Notes under the pieces: model-generated | What the model was told of the DNA's origin: nothing | Databases searched by the model: none | What the model saw: the letters and a program-made list of their open reading frames with translations, nothing else | Assembly (NCBI RefSeq): GCF_019753765.1 | Contig: NZ_JAIJZW010000001.1 | Coordinates: forward strand, 167,127 to 231,126 | Reading direction: 5' to 3' | Length of the DNA: 64,000 nucleotides | Source: Microbacterium marinilacus | Lineage (GTDB): Bacteria; Actinomycetota; Actinomycetes; Actinomycetales; Microbacteriaceae | Position numbers and translations under genes: made by a program | Shown: positions 25,531-33,937 of the stretch, one piece after another | How positions within the stretch are numbered: the stretch's first letter is position 1 | Layout of the letters: each line of letters begins with the position of its first letter

Positions 25531-26606
25531 GCTGGCGCGTCGACAGCGCGTCGATCGACGACCTGGCCCGCGGCGCCGCCGTCCTCGGCACCGGCGGAGG
25601 CGGCGACCCGTACATCGGGGCCCTGCTCGCCAAGCGGGCGATCGCCGAGCACGGGCCCGTCACCGCCGTGCGCCTCGACGAGCTGCCGGAGGACGCCCTC
25701 GTGCTGACCGTCGCGATGATGGGCGCGCCGACCGTCATGGTCGAGAAGCTGCCCGGGCTCGACGAGGTCATGGGGCCCGTGCGCGCCCTCGGCACCTACC
25801 TCGGCCGGCCCGTGACGCACGTCGCGTGCGCCGAGGCGGGCGGCGTGAACTCGACCATCCCGATCGCGGCCGCGGCGGCGCTCGGCCTGCCGCTGGTGGA
25901 CGGCGACGGCATGGGACGGGCGTTCCCCGAGCTGCAGATGGTGCTCCCGACGCTGTACGGCGTGAGCGCCTCGCCGCTCGCCTTCAGCGATGAGAAGGGC
26001 AACGTCGGCGTGCTCCAGACGGTCGACAACCTCTGGACCGAGCGGATCGCGCGCGTCGCGGCCGTCGAGATGGGCTGCTCCATCATGATCTCGGGCTTCG
26101 CGATGAGCGGCGCGCAGGCACGCGAGTCGCTCGTGGACGGCTCGCTGCGGCAGTGCATCGACCTCGGCGCAGGCATCCGGGAGGCCCGCGAGCTCAAGCT
26201 CGACCCCGTCGAGCGCGTCGCCGGGCTGCTGGGAGGGCGCGAGCTGTTCTCCGGCAAGGTCGTCGACGTCCAGCGCGGCACCACCAGCGGCTTCGCCCGC
26301 GGCACCGCGCGGATCGACGGCGCGGGCGAGCTGACGCTGCGGTTCCAGAACGAGCACCTCATCGCGGAGCTCGACGGGCGCACCCTCGCGACGACGCCCG
26401 ACCTCATCATGGTGCTCGAGCACGACTCGGGCGAGCCGATCACCACCGAGGGCCTGCGCTACGGCCAGAGGGTGCGCGTGCTCGCGGCGCCGAGCGATCC
26501 CCGCTGGCACTCGGAGGAGGCGCTGGCGATGGTCGGTCCCCGGTACTTCGGCTACGACATCCCCGCCCATCGCTTCGACGGCACGGTCTCGGCGGTGCAC
26601 GCATGA
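25527..26606 (+). CDS. DUF917 protein, paralogue 1
   Basis: A 359-residue DUF917 protein. The N-terminal glycine-rich signature LGTGGGGDPYIG is at about 20-31, followed by MMGAPTVMVEKLP, CAEAGGVNSTIPI and DGDGMGRAFPELQM. The C-terminal beta domain has FSGKVVDVQRGTTSGFARG and ITTEGLRYGQRVRVL. I recall this family being renamed S-methyl-thiohydantoin desulfurase in domain databases, which would fit a hydantoin-like substrate, but I cannot confirm it here. It is coupled by 4-bp overlaps to the HyuA-like gene before and paralogue 2 after. Confidence 0.85.
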   Translation: MSWRVDSASIDDLARGAAVLGTGGGGDPYIGALLAKRAIAEHGPVTAVRLDELPEDALVLTVAMMGAPTVMVEKLPGLDEVMGPVRALGTYLGRPVTHVACAEAGGVNSTIPIAAAAALGLPLVDGDGMGRAFPELQMVLPTLYGVSASPLAFSDEKGNVGVLQTVDNLWTERIARVAAVEMGCSIMISGFAMSGAQARESLVDGSLRQCIDLGAGIREARELKLDPVERVAGLLGGRELFSGKVVDVQRGTTSGFARGTARIDGAGELTLRFQNEHLIAELDGRTLATTPDLIMVLEHDSGEPITTEGLRYGQRVRVLAAPSDPRWHSEEALAMVGPRYFGYDIPAHRFDGTVSAVHA

Positions 26607-27691
26607 GCTGGGAGCTGACGGCCGCCGATCTGCCCGACCTCGCCCGCGGCGCGACCCTGCTCGGCACGGGAGGCGGCGGCGACCCCTACATCGGGTCGAA
26701 GCTCGTCGAGCGCGTGCTGGGCGACGGGGCGATCACGGTGCTGGACCCCGACGAGCTGCCGGATGACGCCTTCGTCATCCCGACCGCCCAGATGGGCGCG
26801 CCCACCGTCATGATCGAGAAGATCCCGGCCGGCACCGAGCCCGTGCTCGCGCTGCGCACGCTCGAGGAGCACCTCGGACGGACGGCCGACGCCACCATGC
26901 CGATCGAGTGCGGCGGCATCAACTCGATGATCCCGTTCGTCGTGGCCGCCGAGACGGGCCTGCCGGTGGTGGACGCCGACGGCATGGGCCGCGCCTTCCC
27001 CGAGCTGTCGATGGAGACCTTCGCCGTGTACGGCGTGCACGGCTCGCCGCTCGCCCTCGCGGGCGAGCGCGGCGAGCGCGTGATCATCGACACCGGCGAC
27101 GACGACCGGCAGATGGAGCGGCTGGCGCGCGCCGTGACGATCCGCCTCGGCGGGGTCGGCCACATCGCCGAGTACGCCATGTCCGGTGCCGACGTGAAGC
27201 GCACGGCGGTGCCGCGGACCATCTCCATGGCGCTCGCCCTCGGCCGGGCGATCCGGGTCGCGCGCGAGCAGAAGCGCTCGCCGTTCGAGGCGATCGCCGA
27301 CACCCTGGCCCCGACGCTCTACTCGCACGTGCGCGAGCTGTTCGTGGGCAAAGTCGTCGACGTCGACCGCCGCACCACGGAGGGCTTCGCGCGCGGCCTC
27401 GCGCGGATCGCGCCGCTCGACGGCGGCGACGAGCTCGAGATCGCGTTCCAGAACGAGAACCTGACGGCACGGCGGGGCGGCGAGCTGCTGGCGATCGTGC
27501 CCGACCTCATCTGCGTCGTCGACCACGAGACCGCCGAGCCGATCACGACCGAGGGGCTGCGCTACGGGCAACGAGTGCGGGTGCTCGGCATCTCGACGCC
27601 CGACCTCATGCGCACGCCGGAGGCGCTCGCCGCGTTCGGCCCCGCCGCCTTCGGGCTCGACGAGACGTTCCGCCCCGTCGAGTCGCGCTGA
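26603..27691 (+). CDS. DUF917 protein, paralogue 2
   Basis: A 362-residue DUF917 protein, recognisably parallel to paralogue 1 from the first residues (MSWELTAADLPDLARGATLLGTGGGGDPYIG) to ITTEGLRYGQRVRVLGI near the C-terminus. QMGAPTVMIEKIP, ECGGINSMIPF and DADGMGRAFPELSM are also kept. The four-base overlap with paralogue 1 suggests the two are made in equal amounts, perhaps as a heteromer. The glycine loop and acidic residues are intact in both, so both look catalytically competent. Confidence 0.85.
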   Translation: MSWELTAADLPDLARGATLLGTGGGGDPYIGSKLVERVLGDGAITVLDPDELPDDAFVIPTAQMGAPTVMIEKIPAGTEPVLALRTLEEHLGRTADATMPIECGGINSMIPFVVAAETGLPVVDADGMGRAFPELSMETFAVYGVHGSPLALAGERGERVIIDTGDDDRQMERLARAVTIRLGGVGHIAEYAMSGADVKRTAVPRTISMALALGRAIRVAREQKRSPFEAIADTLAPTLYSHVRELFVGKVVDVDRRTTEGFARGLARIAPLDGGDELEIAFQNENLTARRGGELLAIVPDLICVVDHETAEPITTEGLRYGQRVRVLGISTPDLMRTPEALAAFGPAAFGLDETFRPVESR

Positions 27692-27788
27692 TCGCGGGGT
27701 CCGGGATCGTGCGCGTCCGGGATCGCCCGAGGACGGGCTGTCGCTCAGGGCTCACGCGGTCTCCCCGACGAGGCCTAGGCTGACGGAC

Positions 27789-28820
27789 GTGGCGCGACGG
27801 GTCGAGCGAGCCGATGTCGCGGCCCTGGCCCGCGGCTGCGCGCTGCTGGGGTCCGGAGGCGGGGGAGTGACCACCCACCTGGAGCTGATCGCGCGCTCGG
27901 CGAGCTGGCCGGTCGACCTCGTCTGCGTCGACGACCTGGACCCCGCGACGCCCTGCATCGCGGCGGCGTTCGCGGGCTCGACGATGGTGCTCACCGAGCG
28001 GCTGCCGGGAATCGAGCCGTTCGCGCCGCTCGTGGCGGCCGTCGAGCGGTGGCTGGGGCGCGAGGTGCCCGCCCTGTGCTCGTTCGAGATCGGGGGCCTG
28101 AACGGTCTCACCGGCCCGGTGGCGGCAGGCGGGCGCGTGCTCGTCGACGCCGACTGCATGGGGAGGGCTCTGCCGCGCATCGACCAGGTCTCGCTCGTCG
28201 TCGACGGCGTGCCCGGTCTCGTGTTCGCCGTCACCACCGGCGCGGGCGTCACGCTGATCGAGAGCGCGCGGCCGACCGACGTCGAGTCGCTGGTGCGCGC
28301 CGCGCTGCAGCAGGCGGGCGGCACGGGCGCCGTCGTCGTCGGCGGCTTCACCGTGGGAGACCTGCGGCAGCACGCGATGCCCGGCATGCTCTCCCGCGCG
28401 CTCGACCTGGGTCGCGCGTTCCTCGGCGCCCGCGAGCTGCCCGTGCCGGAGTTCGCCGAGGCGCTCGGCGGTCGGCTGCTGGCGGTCGGGCGCATCCGTG
28501 ACGCCCTGACCGGCCCTGTCGACCCGCAGGTGCAGTCGTTCGAGATCTCCGGGGCGGACGGCGCGGTGCATCGTCTCGTGACGAGGACGGAGACGCTCGC
28601 CCTCGTCACCGACGGCGCCCTGGTGAGCTCCTCTCCCGACGTGCTGGCGGTGGTAGATGCACGCACGCGCGCCATCCTCGAGGTGCCGCAGCTCAAGCTC
28701 GGTCAGCACGTCGCCGTCGTCGAGCTGCCCGTGTCGGGGTGGTGGCGCGCGTCGCGCGAGCGGATGCGGCGCGTGGTCCCCTCGTTCTACGGCATCGAGG
28801 CACTGGACCCCGCATGGTGA
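27789..28820 (+). CDS. DUF917-like protein, diverged paralogue 3
   Basis: A 343-residue protein with the same plan but a changed active region: LLGSGGGGVTTHLELI replaces LGTGGGGDPYIG, and FAGSTMVLTERLPG replaces MGAPTVMVEK. FEIGGLNGLTGP and DADCMGRALPRI still match the family. It starts with GTG at 27789, 97 bp after paralogue 2, where GTCCGGGATCG occurs twice. The change at the DPYIG position could alter the metal or substrate. It overlaps the PucR gene by 7 bp, so it may instead serve the regulator's sensing step. Confidence 0.75.
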   Translation: MARRVERADVAALARGCALLGSGGGGVTTHLELIARSASWPVDLVCVDDLDPATPCIAAAFAGSTMVLTERLPGIEPFAPLVAAVERWLGREVPALCSFEIGGLNGLTGPVAAGGRVLVDADCMGRALPRIDQVSLVVDGVPGLVFAVTTGAGVTLIESARPTDVESLVRAALQQAGGTGAVVVGGFTVGDLRQHAMPGMLSRALDLGRAFLGARELPVPEFAEALGGRLLAVGRIRDALTGPVDPQVQSFEISGADGAVHRLVTRTETLALVTDGALVSSSPDVLAVVDARTRAILEVPQLKLGQHVAVVELPVSGWWRASRERMRRVVPSFYGIEALDPAW

Positions 28821-30322
28821 GCGTCCTCGATCTGGCGGCCCTGCGCGCGGAGTCGGCGCACGGCGGCGTGCGGCACGTCGCGGGGCCGGCGGACGGCGAG
28901 TGGCCGGCGGCCGCCCTGGCGCTCACCGACGAGCACCTGGCCGACGACGGGGGCGGACGCCTGGCGATCCTCGCGACGCCGCTCCCGGCCGAGCCGTGGC
29001 GCACGGACGCGCTGCTGCGCCGCGTGCGGGACCGCAGCTACGCCGCCCTCGCGGTGCCGGGGGCGGAGGCCCTGGGACAGGGGGCGCGTCGCCTCGCCGA
29101 TCGGATCGGACTGCTGGTGCTGGAGGCCGAGCGGCCCTTCGAGCTCGCCGAGACCTGCTGGCGGCTCGCGCTGGCGCGCGACGCGGTGGCGCTCGAGATC
29201 GTGCGCCGCCTCGTCACGGTTTTCCGTTACCCCGCACGGGATCTGCGCGATCTGCTGGCACATCTCGCGGCCGCGACCGGTCGGGGCGTCGCGCTGCTGG
29301 ACGCGTCGGGCGTCTTGGAGGAGGCGGGCGGCGAGCTGGGGCCGGCCGCCGCCGCGATCGACTGGGAGCGATGGACCGACCTGGCGGAGGCCGACGACGT
29401 GTCGGTGGCGAGCGTGCGCGTGGACAGCCCGTCTCGGCCTGGGCTGCGGCTGGCGTTCTTCGCGACGGGCATCCGTCCCTCGCAGCTGCGGGCGCTCGCC
29501 GTGGCCGCGGACGTCGCGATGCCCGCGGTGGCCGCCCGCATCCTGATCGACGAGGTGGCGGCGGTGAGCGACGCCTCGGTGTCCGCCGACCTCCTGCGCG
29601 AGTTCCTCGAGCTGCGCGGCGCTCACGACGCGGACGTGGAGAGGCGCATGCTCGAGCGCGGCTGGCGCCAGAACGGGCATCACCTGGGGTTCCGGATCGT
29701 CTCCCGCGGGCGCGTGGACCCGCACGGCCTGCTGCGGTCGGTCACGGCGGGCCTCAGCACCCTGGGGCTCGAGCATCACGCGACCGTGATGGGACGGGGC
29801 GTGACGGGCTGGCTGCGCGTCGTCGAGGCCCCCGCCCCCGGCGAGCTGGAGGCCGCGGTCGGGGCGCTGCGGTCGCTGCACGAGTCGACGAGGCGCGCGT
29901 TCAACGTGGCCACCGGCGTCGGCTCGCTGCAGCGCGACGCGCCCGGGCTCGCGGCGACGCTCGGCGAGGCGGCCGACGCCGCGCGCATCGCCAGCGATCG
30001 CTCCTCCACCGGGTGGTTCGTGCGGGTCGACACCTTCGGCCTCGAGCAGCTGCTGCTCGCGCGCACCGAGAACGACACGTTCCTGCCCGCGGCCGAGTCG
30101 CTGCTGGCGCCCCTGCGCGGCGAGGACGACGTGCTGCTGCGCACCCTCGCGGCCTATCTCGACAACGAGTCGGGGATCGCCGCGACGGCCGACGCGCTGG
30201 AGGTGCACCGCAACACGGTCAGCACCCGCATGCAGCGCATCCAGGAGCTGCTCGGGGTCGACATGGGCGATCCCGGCTCCCGGCTGGCGTTGCACCTGGC
30301 GTGCCGCGCGCTGCTGCGCTGA
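28814..30322 (+). CDS. PucR-family transcriptional regulator
   Basis: A 502-residue regulator. The C-terminal PucR HTH_30 domain is clear: LAAYLDNESGIAATADALEV then HRNTVSTRMQRIQELLG at about 455-490. The N-terminal half (about 1-250) resembles a purine-catabolism or GAF-like sensing part with no sharp motif. PucR proteins activate purine, allantoin, hydantoin and other nitrogen-compound genes on sensing a metabolite. It is the last gene of the rightward cluster and overlaps DUF917 paralogue 3 by 7 bp, so it most likely controls this cluster. Confidence 0.82.
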   Translation: MVSVLDLAALRAESAHGGVRHVAGPADGEWPAAALALTDEHLADDGGGRLAILATPLPAEPWRTDALLRRVRDRSYAALAVPGAEALGQGARRLADRIGLLVLEAERPFELAETCWRLALARDAVALEIVRRLVTVFRYPARDLRDLLAHLAAATGRGVALLDASGVLEEAGGELGPAAAAIDWERWTDLAEADDVSVASVRVDSPSRPGLRLAFFATGIRPSQLRALAVAADVAMPAVAARILIDEVAAVSDASVSADLLREFLELRGAHDADVERRMLERGWRQNGHHLGFRIVSRGRVDPHGLLRSVTAGLSTLGLEHHATVMGRGVTGWLRVVEAPAPGELEAAVGALRSLHESTRRAFNVATGVGSLQRDAPGLAATLGEAADAARIASDRSSTGWFVRVDTFGLEQLLLARTENDTFLPAAESLLAPLRGEDDVLLRTLAAYLDNESGIAATADALEVHRNTVSTRMQRIQELLGVDMGDPGSRLALHLACRALLR

Positions 30323-30338
30323 CACCGCGAGGATCCAC

Positions 30339-30407
30339 CGAGAATACGACTCTGCGCCGAGAATGCGCGTGTCGCACGCATTCTCGGCGCAGAGAGGGAT
30401 TGTCGCG
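30339..30407. repeat. 69-bp intergenic palindromic element, copy 2
   Basis: Same layout as copy 1: CGAGAATACG, a perfect 18-bp stem CTCTGCGCCGAGAATGCG (30350-30367) with CGCATTCTCGGCGCAGAG (30377-30394), and the tail GAGGGATTGTCGCG. It sits in the 87-bp gap between the convergent PucR and aldehyde dehydrogenase genes, ending 3 bp from the latter's stop. Here it can act as a two-way terminator. Confidence 0.8.
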
Positions 30408-30409
30408 TA

Positions 30410-31966
30410 TCAGTGCGCCATGGCCGCGAGGGCCTCCTCGTCGAGCGTGGCGATCGAGCGGGTGTCCTGGAAGGCGCGCACGCCCTCGATGCCCTGCTCG
30501 CGGCCGAAGCCCGACTGCTTCACGCCGCCGAACGGCGCGCGCAGGTCGAGGCGGGTGGCGCCGTGGTCGTTGACCCAGACGTAGCCGCACTCCAGCTGCG
30601 AGCCGATCCGCTGCGCGGTGTCCGGGCTGGCGGTCCACACCGAGCCGCACAGGCCGCCCCACGTGTCGTTCGCCGCCGCGATCGCCTCGTCCTCGCTGTC
30701 GAAGGCGATCACGGGGATGACGGGACCGAACTGCTCCATCGTGACCACCCGCAGCGACGGGTCCGGGTCGATCACGAGCGCCGGGCGCAGGAAGTTGCCG
30801 CCCTCCAGCTCGCCGCCGGGCAGCTCCCCGTACTCGCGCACCTCGGCGCCCGCGTCCTTGGCCTCCTGGATGAGCTCCTCGACGAAGGCCTTCTGCGCCG
30901 GCTGGTGCAGCGGTCCCATCGTGGTGCCCTCGTCGAGCCCGTATCCGAGCACGACCTTCTGCAGCCGCGCCTCGAGCCCGGCGACGAGCTCGTCCTTGCG
31001 GGAGCGGTGCACGTAGAGGCGCTTGGCGTTCATGCAGATCTGGCCGGTCGTGTCGTAGATCGCCGCGTACAGGCGGTCGAGGTGCGTGTCATCGAGGATC
31101 GCGTCCTCCGCGATCACGGCCGCGTCGTTGCCGCCCAGCTCGAGCGTGACGCGCGTCAGCGACTTGGACGCCATCTCCATCATCCGCTTGCCGCCGTTGA
31201 CGCTGCCGGTGAAGCAGAGCTTGGCGACGTCGGTGTTCTGGATGAGGGCGGACATGTTCTCGTCCGTGCCCGTCACCACGTTGAGCACGCCCGCGGGCAG
31301 CTTCTCGGCCACCCGCTGCACGACCCGGGTCGTGGCCAGCGGCGCGGAGGGCGGCGGCTTGACGATCGCGGTGTTGCCGGCGAGCAGCGCGTGCGGCAGC
31401 GATGCGCCGAGGATCGCGATGGGCCAGTTGAACGGCACGATCACCGAGACGACGCCCAGCGGCTGGTAGCCGACCTGCGTCGTGACCGGGATGCCGGGCG
31501 CGGGCTCGAGCACCTTGCCCTTGTCGACCTCCTCGGCCAGTGCGAGGGCGAGGTTCCAGCGGATCTCGAAGACGAGCGCGTCGACCCATCCCTCCATCCG
31601 GACCTTGCCGTTCTCCTGCGACAGGATCGCCGCGTCGTCGTCGCGCTCGTCGGCGATGCCGGCGATCGCGTCGGCCATGGCCTTCGCGCGTTCCTGGGCG
31701 CTCAGCGCCGACCACGCGGGGAAGGCGGCCTTGGCGGCCTCGACCGCGTCGGCGACGTCCTGCTTCGAGGCGGATGCCGCCTCGCCGACGACGACGCCGG
31801 GCTTGGCGGGGTCGGCGACCTTCAGCACCTCGTCGGTGAAGCGCTCCTCGCCTCCGATGTACAGGCCCGTGCGCACGGCGGCGGCCGTGGCCTCCGCGCC
31901 TGCCGTGGTCACGTCCGGGGCGGATGCCGCGTCCGTGCTCACCACGGCGTTCTCCGTGTCCGTCAT
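30410..31966 (-). CDS. Aldehyde dehydrogenase (last gene of the sugar operon)
   Basis: A 518-residue NAD(P)-dependent aldehyde dehydrogenase. VIVPFNWPIAILG, FTGSVNGGKRM, the catalytic Glu in VTLELGGNDAAV and the nucleophile Cys in TGQICMNAKRLY are present. The start at 31966 follows AGGTGAG. The first 30 residues are a low-complexity Ala/Thr-rich tail not needed by the family. It closes the ten-gene leftward operon. A split transketolase acting on a ketose would leave an aldehyde, which this enzyme could oxidise to the acid. Succinate-semialdehyde-type activity is possible on sequence alone. Confidence 0.86.
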   Translation of the reverse strand: MTDTENAVVSTDAASAPDVTTAGAEATAAAVRTGLYIGGEERFTDEVLKVADPAKPGVVVGEAASASKQDVADAVEAAKAAFPAWSALSAQERAKAMADAIAGIADERDDDAAILSQENGKVRMEGWVDALVFEIRWNLALALAEEVDKGKVLEPAPGIPVTTQVGYQPLGVVSVIVPFNWPIAILGASLPHALLAGNTAIVKPPPSAPLATTRVVQRVAEKLPAGVLNVVTGTDENMSALIQNTDVAKLCFTGSVNGGKRMMEMASKSLTRVTLELGGNDAAVIAEDAILDDTHLDRLYAAIYDTTGQICMNAKRLYVHRSRKDELVAGLEARLQKVVLGYGLDEGTTMGPLHQPAQKAFVEELIQEAKDAGAEVREYGELPGGELEGGNFLRPALVIDPDPSLRVVTMEQFGPVIPVIAFDSEDEAIAAANDTWGGLCGSVWTASPDTAQRIGSQLECGYVWVNDHGATRLDLRAPFGGVKQSGFGREQGIEGVRAFQDTRSIATLDEEALAAMAH

Positions 31967-32098
31967 GGGATCACTCACCTCTCTGTGTGTGTGCTGCGGG
32001 CGGTGCGCCCGCGGGGTTCCGGGGGGAAGTCTCGGGATCAGTGTCGTCCACGCCGGAGGCGGATACAACACGGGTGACAGGATTCGCGTGAATGGATC

Positions 32099-33046
32099 TC
32101 ACGGCGCCGTCCCGACGGTCGGGACCTGCGCGCGGGAGAGCCGCGCGGCGCGGCGTCCGACGGTGCTCGACGCCCAGCCCGCCCGGATCACGCGCACGGC
32201 GTCGTCGGTCAGGTGGACGCCGTCGCGATAGGGCTCGCGCCAGATCGCGAGCGCGTCGCGGGCAGGCTCCGGCAGGATCGCCGCGGTGAACGCCTCGACG
32301 CCCCAGCGCCCTTCGTAGCCGGCGTCGAGGGCGCCGCGCACGACGTCCGCCACGTCCACCGCCCCTCGGGAGAGCGCGCCGCGACCCGACTGGCCGAGCT
32401 CGAGGAACGCCAGCCGCGGCAGGGCGGTGCGGATCGCGCCCGCCAGGTCGTCCTCCTCGACCGCCATGTGGAACGTGTCGAGGTGGATCCGCAGGTGCGG
32501 CGACCCGCTCGCCTCGGCATACGCCATCGCCTGGTCGGCGGTGTTCACGAGCGCGGTCTCGTAGCGGTTGAGCACCTCGAACACCATGGCGACGCCCCGC
32601 TCGTGCGCCTCGTCCGCGACCTCCCCGACGGCCGCGGCGGACCGTCGCCACGCATCGACGGGGGCCGCGCTCGGGGCCCGGCCGAACAGCCCGTACGGCA
32701 CGCCGTTGAGCTGGTCGGAGCCGAGCGCCGCCGCGAGGCCGACCATGCGCCGCAGCGCGGCGATGCCCGCCGCGCGCACCTGCGGGTCGGACGAGGACAC
32801 GTCGGCGCCCGGCGACTGGCCCGCGATGGGGATCGCCGTGAGCCCGCGCGCCTCGCAGAGCCTGCGGAAGCCCGCGGCGTCGAACGCGTCGGCGTCGACG
32901 GGCGCCAGCACGACGCGACGGAAGCCGCGTGCGGCGATCGCGTCGAGGGCGGAGGCGATCAGGTCGGACCCGGGGTCGGCGAGCAGCACGTTGAGGTGGC
33001 ACGCGACATCGAGCCCCGGGGGCAGTCGTTCGGCGACGGCGCTCAT
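32099..33046 (-). CDS. TIM-barrel sugar epimerase/isomerase
   Basis: A 315-residue AP-endonuclease-2-type TIM barrel. Metal and substrate residues appear in VFEVLNRYETALVNTA (Glu), LRIHLDTFHMAVEED (His, Asp, His), LELGQSGRG and WGVEAF (Glu). This pattern is that of D-tagatose/D-psicose 3-epimerases and related ketose epimerases, which act on unphosphorylated sugars. Last 25 residues are a basic tail. It lies 10 bp after an SDR gene in the operon. It may set the stereochemistry of a ketose before transketolase cleavage. Confidence 0.82.
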   Translation of the reverse strand: MSAVAERLPPGLDVACHLNVLLADPGSDLIASALDAIAARGFRRVVLAPVDADAFDAAGFRRLCEARGLTAIPIAGQSPGADVSSSDPQVRAAGIAALRRMVGLAAALGSDQLNGVPYGLFGRAPSAAPVDAWRRSAAAVGEVADEAHERGVAMVFEVLNRYETALVNTADQAMAYAEASGSPHLRIHLDTFHMAVEEDDLAGAIRTALPRLAFLELGQSGRGALSRGAVDVADVVRGALDAGYEGRWGVEAFTAAILPEPARDALAIWREPYRDGVHLTDDAVRVIRAGWASSTVGRRAARLSRAQVPTVGTAP

Positions 33047-33056
33047 CGGGGCCCGC

Positions 33057-33839
33057 TCAGAACACCGGCAGCTGCAGCCGCTGCTTGAAGACGGAGTAGC
33101 CGTCGTCGACGCTCACCACCGTGCCGTTGATGACGCGCGACTCGTCCGAGGCGAGGAACGCCACGACGTCGGCGATCTCGTCCGGGTTCGTCAGCCGGCC
33201 GCGCAGCTGCTCGGCCGCGAACGTCGCGCGCAGCTCGTCGCTGAACTGGTTGATGATCGGCGTCGCCACCCGGCCGGGGGTGATGGCCACCGCGCGGATG
33301 CCGTGCTCCGCCAGCTCGTACGCCGCCGAGCGGGTGAACGAGATCACGGCCGCCTTCGCGGCGCTGTAGGTGAACGACAGCTCGGCCGCCTGCTCGCCGT
33401 ACACGGACGACGTGCTGATGATGACGCCGCCCGAGCCCTGCTTCGCCATCTGCCGGCCGGCCGCGACGATGCCGTAGTAGACGCCGTTCTGGTCGACGCG
33501 CACGATGCGCTCGTAGTCGGCCTCCGGGTCGTGCTCCAACAGCGGGACGCCGCCGGCGATGCCCGCGTTGTTGAAGATGACGTGGACCGCGCCGAAGACC
33601 CGGACGGCTTCCGCCACCATCTGCTCGACCTGCGCGAACACGGACACGTCGACCGCGGTCGCCGCGGCGGAGCCGGGGAAGCCGGCCTCCTCGACCTCGG
33701 CCACGACCTCCTCCGCGCGGGCCCGATCGATGTCCGCGACGAGCACCTTCGCGCCCTCCCGCACGAACTTGTGCACGGTGGCGCGCCCGATCCCGCTCGC
33801 CCCGCCCGTGATGATGGCGACCTTGCCGTCCAGTCTCAT
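33057..33839 (-). CDS. Short-chain dehydrogenase, sugar/polyol type (A)
   Basis: A 260-residue classical SDR with GGASGIG (12-18), NNAGIAGG near 90, the active Ser in STSSVYGEQ and YSAAK, plus PGRVATPI. The start at 33839 follows GAGGGAG. The family oxidises alcohol groups of polyols and ketones with NAD. It is followed by the epimerase gene 10 bp on. Together with the second SDR and the zinc dehydrogenase, three redox enzymes serve this operon, suggesting successive oxidation of a polyol or deoxy sugar. The substrate is not evident. Confidence 0.85.
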   Translation of the reverse strand: MRLDGKVAIITGGASGIGRATVHKFVREGAKVLVADIDRARAEEVVAEVEEAGFPGSAAATAVDVSVFAQVEQMVAEAVRVFGAVHVIFNNAGIAGGVPLLEHDPEADYERIVRVDQNGVYYGIVAAGRQMAKQGSGGVIISTSSVYGEQAAELSFTYSAAKAAVISFTRSAAYELAEHGIRAVAITPGRVATPIINQFSDELRATFAAEQLRGRLTNPDEIADVVAFLASDESRVINGTVVSVDDGYSVFKQRLQLPVF

Positions 33840-33856
33840 GTGTCGATCTCCCTCTC

Positions 33857-33898
33857 GTCGGATGTGTCTTGTCGGATGTGTCGTGTCGGATGTGTGTT
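33857..33898. repeat. Three tandem 14-bp repeats in the SDR-SDR spacer
   Basis: Units GTCGGATGTGTCTT (33857-33870), GTCGGATGTGTCGT (33871-33884) and GTCGGATGTGTGTT (33885-33898) stand head to tail in the 98-bp spacer between two operon genes. The 14-bp period is not a multiple of three, and the spacer lies outside coding sequence. It could vary in copy number by slippage and change spacing ahead of the downstream SDR. Confidence 0.75.
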
Positions 33899-33937
33899 CG
33901 TCGTGCCTGCCGGTGCGCCCACGTGCGCGCGGCGGTC

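Noticed and set aside
30410..31966. Window-wide prophage or insertion sequence as cause of the catabolic mix
   Set aside because: No transposase, integrase, tRNA attachment site or phage gene was seen, and codon use looks uniform across the clusters.
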